Source: an uncultured Bacteroidales bacterium
GTDB lineage: Bacteria > Bacteroidota > Bacteroidia > Bacteroidales > UBA932
Assembly (NCBI GenBank): GCA_944326365.1
Contig: CALVDR010000019.1
Span: 1 to 49,882, forward strand
Direction of reading: 5' to 3'
Length of the DNA stretch: 49,882 nt
In this document: piece by piece, positions 46,152-49,882 of the stretch
How positions within the stretch are numbered: position 1 is the stretch's first letter
Layout: every line of letters begins with the position of its first letter
Notes under the pieces: generated by a model
The model's database searches: none
The model's input: only the letters and a program-made list of their open reading frames with translations
What the model was told of the DNA's origin: nothing
Position numbers and translations under genes: made by a program

Positions 46152-46196
46152 TTTATATATAATGCAATCCAGAAAGAAAAATGTTCCCGTAAAATT
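46152..46196 (-). promoter_or_regulatory. Shared 45-bp promoter element upstream of fecR
   Basis: Identical at 39 of 45 positions to 48329-48373. On the - strand it reads CGGGAACATTT, a pyrimidine-rich spacer, then GATTGCATTATATATAAA, with the fecR start 19 bp downstream. A GGGAA-type -35 motif with a conserved downstream block is what an ECF sigma factor recognises. It begins 18 bp after the manA stop. Confidence 0.65.
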
Positions 46197-46214
46197 CAAT
46201 TTTTTTTGTTTTTT

Positions 46215-47195
46215 TCAAAAAGGCTCAACAAAGGATGTCAGAATTCTCACGGCATTATCAGGAACTATCTCTATTGACTCCGTTGATGCAGGAATCAGCA
46301 ATGTCTCGCCTCTATGGAATGGTTCATGATTTCCTTTATCATCTGATACAATTCCTTTCCCGTCAATACAGATGATAACAAGGAATGAGTCAAGGGTTGA
46401 CAAGTCCTTGACAAAAGGCTTGTCTGCAATAAGAAGCGAGGTAGTAAAGTATCTGCAGTCCACAAGACAGACTTCCTTATTCGGTTCTTTCATGTAATGA
46501 GTCCTATAATCCTCATATACGGAATAGTCAATAGCCTCCTTTGCAAGTCCAGTATGGAGTTCTCTAGGTTTTCCATCAAGTCCGAGCCTCCCGAAATCAT
46601 ATATACGGTAAGTCAGATCTGATGTCTGCTGTATTTCAGTGATGAATGAACCGGCACCTATGCTGTGAATCCGTCCGGCAGGAATATAGAATACATCACC
46701 TGGCGATATCTTATAGTCATGTAATGCTTCAGTAATAGTATTGTCCGATACCATTGCTTCATATTCTTCCGGGGTTATACTCTTTGACAGTCCAGATGTC
46801 AAATGCGCATTGTCATCCGTACTTACAACATACCACATTTCTGTCTTGCCTTTCATTCCTGACTTATTTTTTGCCGCCAGATTATCATCAGGATGAACCT
46901 GTATCGACAGATCTTGTTTAGCATCAATGAATTTAATGAGAATAGGGAATTCTGTGCCCGTCTTCTCATAGTTCTTTTTTCCTATCAACTGGTCTTTGTA
47001 TTCAATGACAAGTTCTGTGATGGTCTTGCCAGCCATCTTGCCGTTGGCCACGACAGATTCGTTTCCCTTTACTCCCGAAAGTTCCCAACTCTCGCCAATG
47101 TTGTGCTGATCCGTCTCGATGCCTTTGAACGGAGCTATTTTATCTCCTCCCCATACCAGAGTTTTGAGAATAGGTTTGAATTTCAGCGGATACAT
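46215..47195 (-). CDS. manA: Mannose-6-phosphate isomerase, class I
   Basis: 326 residues, cytosolic. Cupin metal-site motifs are visible: DLSIQVHPDDN (Gln and His), KTEMWYVV (Glu) and PAGRIHSIGAG (His), plus the N-terminal KPILKTLVWGGDKI. It interconverts mannose-6-phosphate and fructose-6-phosphate, sending mannose into glycolysis. The start lies 1 bp after the kinase stop codon, so the two are translationally linked. Placement inside the PUL between sigma and FecR genes fits use of mannose from the GH92 and GH125 enzymes. Confidence 0.88.
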   Translation of the reverse strand: MYPLKFKPILKTLVWGGDKIAPFKGIETDQHNIGESWELSGVKGNESVVANGKMAGKTITELVIEYKDQLIGKKNYEKTGTEFPILIKFIDAKQDLSIQVHPDDNLAAKNKSGMKGKTEMWYVVSTDDNAHLTSGLSKSITPEEYEAMVSDNTITEALHDYKISPGDVFYIPAGRIHSIGAGSFITEIQQTSDLTYRIYDFGRLGLDGKPRELHTGLAKEAIDYSVYEDYRTHYMKEPNKEVCLVDCRYFTTSLLIADKPFVKDLSTLDSFLVIICIDGKGIVSDDKGNHEPFHRGETLLIPASTESIEIVPDNAVRILTSFVEPF

Positions 47196-47196
47196 A

Positions 47197-48303
47197 TTAT
47201 TTTCTGTCTAATTGATCAAGTGCGAATGTATAAGCACCTATTGAAATAGCTTTGCTTGCTCCCAGTTTAGAAATGGCGACACCTATGCGTTTCTGCGGGT
47301 CATACACCACTTCGTCATTGAAACCGTAGACTTTCAGCTTACGCTGGCTTCCTTTTGCGAAAACTGCGAACTCTTCAGGCTCGTCCAGATTATAAATTTC
47401 TGATTGTACCCGTCCTGTCTCCTCTCCCTTGAAAGTGTGGATTTTTCCACGGAGCGCTTCAAGAAGACTTGGCATAAAATACTTGTGAGAAGCTGTCACT
47501 CCTCCTCCGATGACGATAAGACCGTCTATAAGGCTCGCAGCTGTGACCATCACATCCCCTGCGGCAGCTCCTATTTCTGCAAAAGTCTTCTTCGCAGCTT
47601 TCTTGTCTCCCGACATTTTGCCTTCTGCAATGTCAAAAATATCCTTCGGCTCGAACTTATGAGCCGGATTCCCGGATAATTCACCATATATCCTTTTAAT
47701 TGCTTTTATCGCAACTCCATCTTCCACTATCATATCCTTATCGTCTCTATGAGGAAGACAGAATGTCTCCACACAAGAATTGTCACCTCTGTTCAACTGA
47801 CCATTGACTACGATACCGATTCCAAGCCCAGTTCCAAATGTATAACCTATCAGATTCCTGTAACGCTTACTGCTTCCGGCCATCTCAAGTTTATCATTGA
47901 CTTCCGGCAGCAACCCTCCAATGGCTTCACCATAGGCGAACAGATCTCCATCGTTATTGATAAAGACCGGCACGGAAAATATCTTTTCGAGGAACGGGCC
48001 TAAAGCGACACCATCTCTGAATGAAGGAAAATTAGGAAGATAACCTCCTATGATTCCATTCGGATAATCAGCCGGGCCGGGAAAAGCAAAACTAATGGCA
48101 GACGGTTTACTATCCAACCTGTTGACAACAGCACGAAATCCTTTTACAATCGTGCCTAAACATAAATCAAGATTGTCTGAATGTGCAGGGAGCGTCATTG
48201 GCTCGACTATGAATCCGCCGCCTTTCATGGCTCCGAAAACCATATTCGTACCCCCGGCATCAAGAGTCAGAACGACTCTGGGGTCATCCTTGAAATTCAT
48301 CAT
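47197..48303 (-). CDS. ROK-family hexokinase, probable mannokinase
   Basis: 368 residues from MMNFKDDPRV at 48303; the 33 codons upstream include the promoter element and are rejected. ATP-binding motif VLTLDAGGTNMVFGAM, then SFAFPGPADYPNG, INNDGDLFAYGEAIGG, GYTFGTGLGIGIVVNGQL and LIVIGGGVTASH. The usual ROK zinc signature CxCGxxGC is not seen; NSCVETFCLPH is in its place. It probably makes mannose-6-phosphate for ManA next door. Glucose is a possible alternative substrate, given the GH97-GH65 enzyme. Confidence 0.75.
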   Translation of the reverse strand: MMNFKDDPRVVLTLDAGGTNMVFGAMKGGGFIVEPMTLPAHSDNLDLCLGTIVKGFRAVVNRLDSKPSAISFAFPGPADYPNGIIGGYLPNFPSFRDGVALGPFLEKIFSVPVFINNDGDLFAYGEAIGGLLPEVNDKLEMAGSSKRYRNLIGYTFGTGLGIGIVVNGQLNRGDNSCVETFCLPHRDDKDMIVEDGVAIKAIKRIYGELSGNPAHKFEPKDIFDIAEGKMSGDKKAAKKTFAEIGAAAGDVMVTAASLIDGLIVIGGGVTASHKYFMPSLLEALRGKIHTFKGEETGRVQSEIYNLDEPEEFAVFAKGSQRKLKVYGFNDEVVYDPQKRIGVAISKLGASKAISIGAYTFALDQLDRK

Positions 48304-48328
48304 TGCGTTTACGGTTATTAATGTGAAT

Positions 48329-48373
48329 TTTATATATAATGCAATCGAGGAAGGGAAATATTCCCGAAAAATT
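48329..48373 (-). promoter_or_regulatory. Shared 45-bp promoter element upstream of the kinase gene
   Basis: The partner of 46152-46196. On the - strand it reads CGGGAATATTT, a spacer with CCCTTCCTC, then GATTGCATTATATATAAA, with the kinase start 26 bp downstream. The AT-rich block is identical in both copies. It lies in the gap divergent to the ECF sigma gene. Confidence 0.65.
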
Positions 48374-48464
48374 TCAGATTCCGGCAATTTGCCCGCCAGC
48401 ATTCAAGTCTGTCTCTAAGAGAACATCGCAGAATTTCTCCGATTCACTATTCAGTAAAAATCTT

Positions 48465-48472
48465 TAATTTTG
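48465..48472 (+). promoter_or_regulatory. Promoter box of the ECF sigma gene
   Basis: TAATTTTG matches TAnnTTTG and ends 20 bp before the start codon, giving a short leader. No clear -33 TTTG. It differs from the 45-bp element, so the sigma gene seems to be read by the housekeeping sigma factor. Confidence 0.45.
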
Positions 48473-48492
48473 CACCCGGATTATGTTTGTGT

Positions 48493-49077
48493 ATGACAAA
48501 GGGAACTGTTCCAATATTGGATACTCTGCTGTCTCTATACAGAGAGAAAGAGAGATATATCTTATTGGCTGACCATTATCTTAATGATATGGAAAAAGCT
48601 AAAGATATTGTCTCTGACAGTTTCATATACATACTTGAACACAAAGAATCCATATCGGGAGACAAGGCACGAATCAAAGGCTACCTGCTTCAGATTGTGA
48701 AGCACAAATGTCTGAATGAACTCAAACGGGAAGAAGTAAAGCAGAATGTCTATCGGAACATGTACGATATCGACATCAGCGTTCTGTCAGACGACAATAT
48801 CACAAGACACATTGCTGACAGCGATATCCAGGTTATTCTGCGCATTGCAGGAAACAAAATGAAAAAACGTACTTTGGAAATTTACACAGCCTGCAGATTA
48901 AGAGGTTTGTCTCACAAGGAACTGGCAAAAATATATGGCGTGACAGTGAATTATATTGCCAAAGAAATATCAAAAGCCAATAAAGTCATTGAGATGGTAA
49001 TAAAGAACTATCTGCATATCATACTGCTTATCATCCAGTCAATAGGCAATTTTACCATCGGGGGGGGTAATTTTTAA
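48493..49077 (+). CDS. ECF RNA polymerase sigma factor
   Basis: 194 residues from the ATG at 48493; the frame extends to a TTG two codons earlier. Region 2 is visible as YLNDMEKAKDIVSDSFIYI and KGYLLQIVKHKCLNELKRE, region 4 as RTLEIYTACRLRGLSHKELA and KIYGVTVNYIAKEISKA. It is the partner of the FecR protein and should read the two 45-bp elements. The C-terminus ends in a hydrophobic KNYLHIILLIIQSIGNF stretch, unusual for this family, followed by three Gly codons in a run of eight G. Confidence 0.82.
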   Translation: MTKGTVPILDTLLSLYREKERYILLADHYLNDMEKAKDIVSDSFIYILEHKESISGDKARIKGYLLQIVKHKCLNELKREEVKQNVYRNMYDIDISVLSDDNITRHIADSDIQVILRIAGNKMKKRTLEIYTACRLRGLSHKELAKIYGVTVNYIAKEISKANKVIEMVIKNYLHIILLIIQSIGNFTIGGGNF

Positions 49078-49171
49078 TTATCTGTCAATAAGTTATCAGT
49101 CATATCATAGCTATGGCACACCATGAAATGCAAGCAGTACCTATCCATGACAAATGCCAGGATCAGAATAC

Positions 49172-49195
49172 TTTAATCAGACATGCCTGATTAAA
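49172..49195. terminator. 9-bp hairpin after the sigma gene
   Basis: TTTAATCAG-ACATGC-CTGATTAAA, a perfect 9-bp stem with a 6-nt loop about 95 bp after the sigma stop. AT-rich with no clear T-run, so termination is only possible. The rest of 49078-49264 shows no gene. Confidence 0.35.
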
Positions 49196-49264
49196 TCTTC
49201 CATGTGGATTTCCTATAGCATAAGCGGTCTGGCAAGACAGTAAAAACAATAGCCCAGTTCTGAT

Positions 49265-49289
49265 CCAAAACCTGGCTTATCACAGCCAG
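49265..49289 (-). terminator. Terminator of the 90-aa gene
   Basis: On the - strand CTGGCT-GTGATA-AGCCAG is followed by GTTTTGG, a 6-bp stem with short T-run, 10 bp after the stop of the 90-aa gene. Confidence 0.5.
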
Positions 49290-49298
49290 TTGTATAAT

Positions 49299-49571
49299 TC
49301 AATATTCCATTATTGATCTGACATATTCAGAAGCCATGTGCCATGCTTCATCGTACGGAACTTCCGAATGAGCAATTTCATCAGCATGTACTACAAAATT
49401 ATCAAACGGTTCGCTACAGTCCGCATCTAAATAAATCTCGCAATAATATCCTCCTTCATTAGATTCACAATCGCCACATAAAGACAACCAAACCGGAGTG
49501 CCATTTGCAGTGACTGCATCAGGCATCATATCCATCGGTTTTGCGTAAGAAAGAAATATATCCATACTCAT
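49299..49571 (-). CDS. Small acidic hypothetical protein, 90 aa
   Basis: Not recognised. Acidic, soluble, with no signal peptide. It has a Cys pair in SLCGDCESNEGGYYC and aromatic residues near the C-terminus (ASEYVRSIMEY). Starts MSMDIFLSYA at 49571; the second Met at 49565 is also possible. It stands alone between the sigma gene and structured element B, with its own terminator-like hairpin. Coding is supported by length and composition only. Confidence 0.5.
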   Translation of the reverse strand: MSMDIFLSYAKPMDMMPDAVTANGTPVWLSLCGDCESNEGGYYCEIYLDADCSEPFDNFVVHADEIAHSEVPYDEAWHMASEYVRSIMEY

Positions 49572-49613
49572 CTTTGAAAAAGATTAAAATTACGGGACAG
49601 TCTCATTGTACTA

Positions 49614-49712
49614 TATTTTCGGACAAGGTTTATAGGAAAAATACTACCGCGGCAAAGCCGGGAGTGGAGATTTTTCCTGATAACCGTAAGGCCTGACCTT
49701 GTCAAGAAAATA
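49614..49712 (+). repeat. Structured repeat element, copy B
   Basis: Same architecture as copy A at 4175-4285. Outer TATTTTC/GAAAATA (49614-49620, 49706-49712) and GACAAGGT/ACCTTGTC (49622-49629, 49696-49703) enclose AGGAAAAAT/ATTTTTCCT (49634-49642, 49670-49678). Inside are the shared TACTACC, GGGAG and TGGAGAT blocks around a CGGC-AAA-GCCG hairpin that copy A lacks. Outer stems differ from copy A base by base yet still pair. Function unknown. Confidence 0.65.
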
Positions 49713-49810
49713 AACAGGACAATACCTTTGTGCCGAATTTCAGTCATGATTATCAAAAGCGACAGTACAATATCAGATCTGCAATGCTGTCAGATACAAG
49801 TTTACCTATT

Positions 49811-49882
49811 TAGGGACTGTCGTTAAATTCCGTCATTATGAGTCAATCGGCAGACTGTCCCTGTAATTTTTCCGATCGAACT
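49811..49882 (-). repeat. Terminal inverted repeat, right copy
   Basis: Exact reverse complement of bases 1-72. A shorter relative of its outer part (AATTAC then GGGACAGTCT) also occurs at about 49587-49602, next to structured element B, hinting that the sequence belongs to a dispersed intergenic repeat family. Confidence 0.95.

Noticed and set aside
1..49882. CRISPR array, tRNA or rRNA genes
   Set aside because: No regularly spaced repeats with unique spacers and no cloverleaf or rRNA-like sequence were found by reading both strands.

Overview
The window looks like chromosome or a large accessory element of a gut Bacteroidales bacterium. The signs are a SusC/SusD polysaccharide utilisation locus (PUL) with an ECF sigma and FecR anti-sigma pair, a type V (FimA/Mfa) fimbrial cluster with DUF3575, DUF3868 and FimB/Mfa2 proteins, many LxxC lipoprotein signals, and promoters of the Bacteroides TTTG-N19-TAnnTTTG kind. 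Genus cannot be fixed from this. No tRNA, rRNA, CRISPR array, transposase or integrase was seen. The window begins and ends with a perfect 72-bp inverted repeat, so it is either a whole contig that stops in copies of one repeat or a segment truly bounded by inverted repeats.

Left end (about 1-6.7 kb, AT-rich): a membrane protein of unknown role, a Septu-like AAA ATPase/HNH pair (ptuA/ptuB-like), small unknown proteins, an SSB-like protein, and a plasmid-style replication module made of a Rep_3-like initiator, an array of iteron-like repeats and a small DNA-binding-like protein. Next (6.7-15.4 kb, + strand) comes a fimbrial cluster: two beta-barrel proteins, an Ig-like lipoprotein, a DUF3868 protein, one fimbrillin, two paralogous fimbrial lipoproteins and a FimB/Mfa2 anchor. 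An AAA_14/DUF4143 ATPase follows behind a 16-bp palindrome.

From 17.3 to 48.3 kb, almost all on the - strand and visibly richer in G+C, lies a large PUL for mannose-rich N-glycans. Its surface part encodes FecR, SusC, SusD, two GH18-like proteins that lack the catalytic Glu, a DUF1735/LamG protein, one intact GH18 endo-beta-N-acetylglucosaminidase and a DUF4988/BACON lipoprotein. Its processing part encodes a GH97-GH65 fusion, an MFS transporter, a GH130 enzyme, and three GH92 proteins, one fused to GH125. A zeta-type toxin/antitoxin pair and a hairpin-forming repeat separate the two parts. A ROK sugar kinase and mannose-6-phosphate isomerase sit between the sigma factor and FecR.

Inferred pathway: the GH18 enzyme cuts the glycan from protein at the cell surface; SusC/D imports it; GH97-GH65 may remove glucose caps; GH92 and GH125 strip alpha-mannose in the periplasm; the MFS protein carries the remaining disaccharide inward to GH130; and the kinase and ManA turn mannose into fructose-6-phosphate. 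A near-identical 45-bp promoter element upstream of both fecR and the kinase gene suggests one sigma factor controls uptake and mannose catabolism together. A strong + strand terminator and promoter-like box in the fecR-susC gap point to an antisense sRNA over the susC leader. Two copies of an unidentified structured element with compensating stem changes lie near the two ends of the window.
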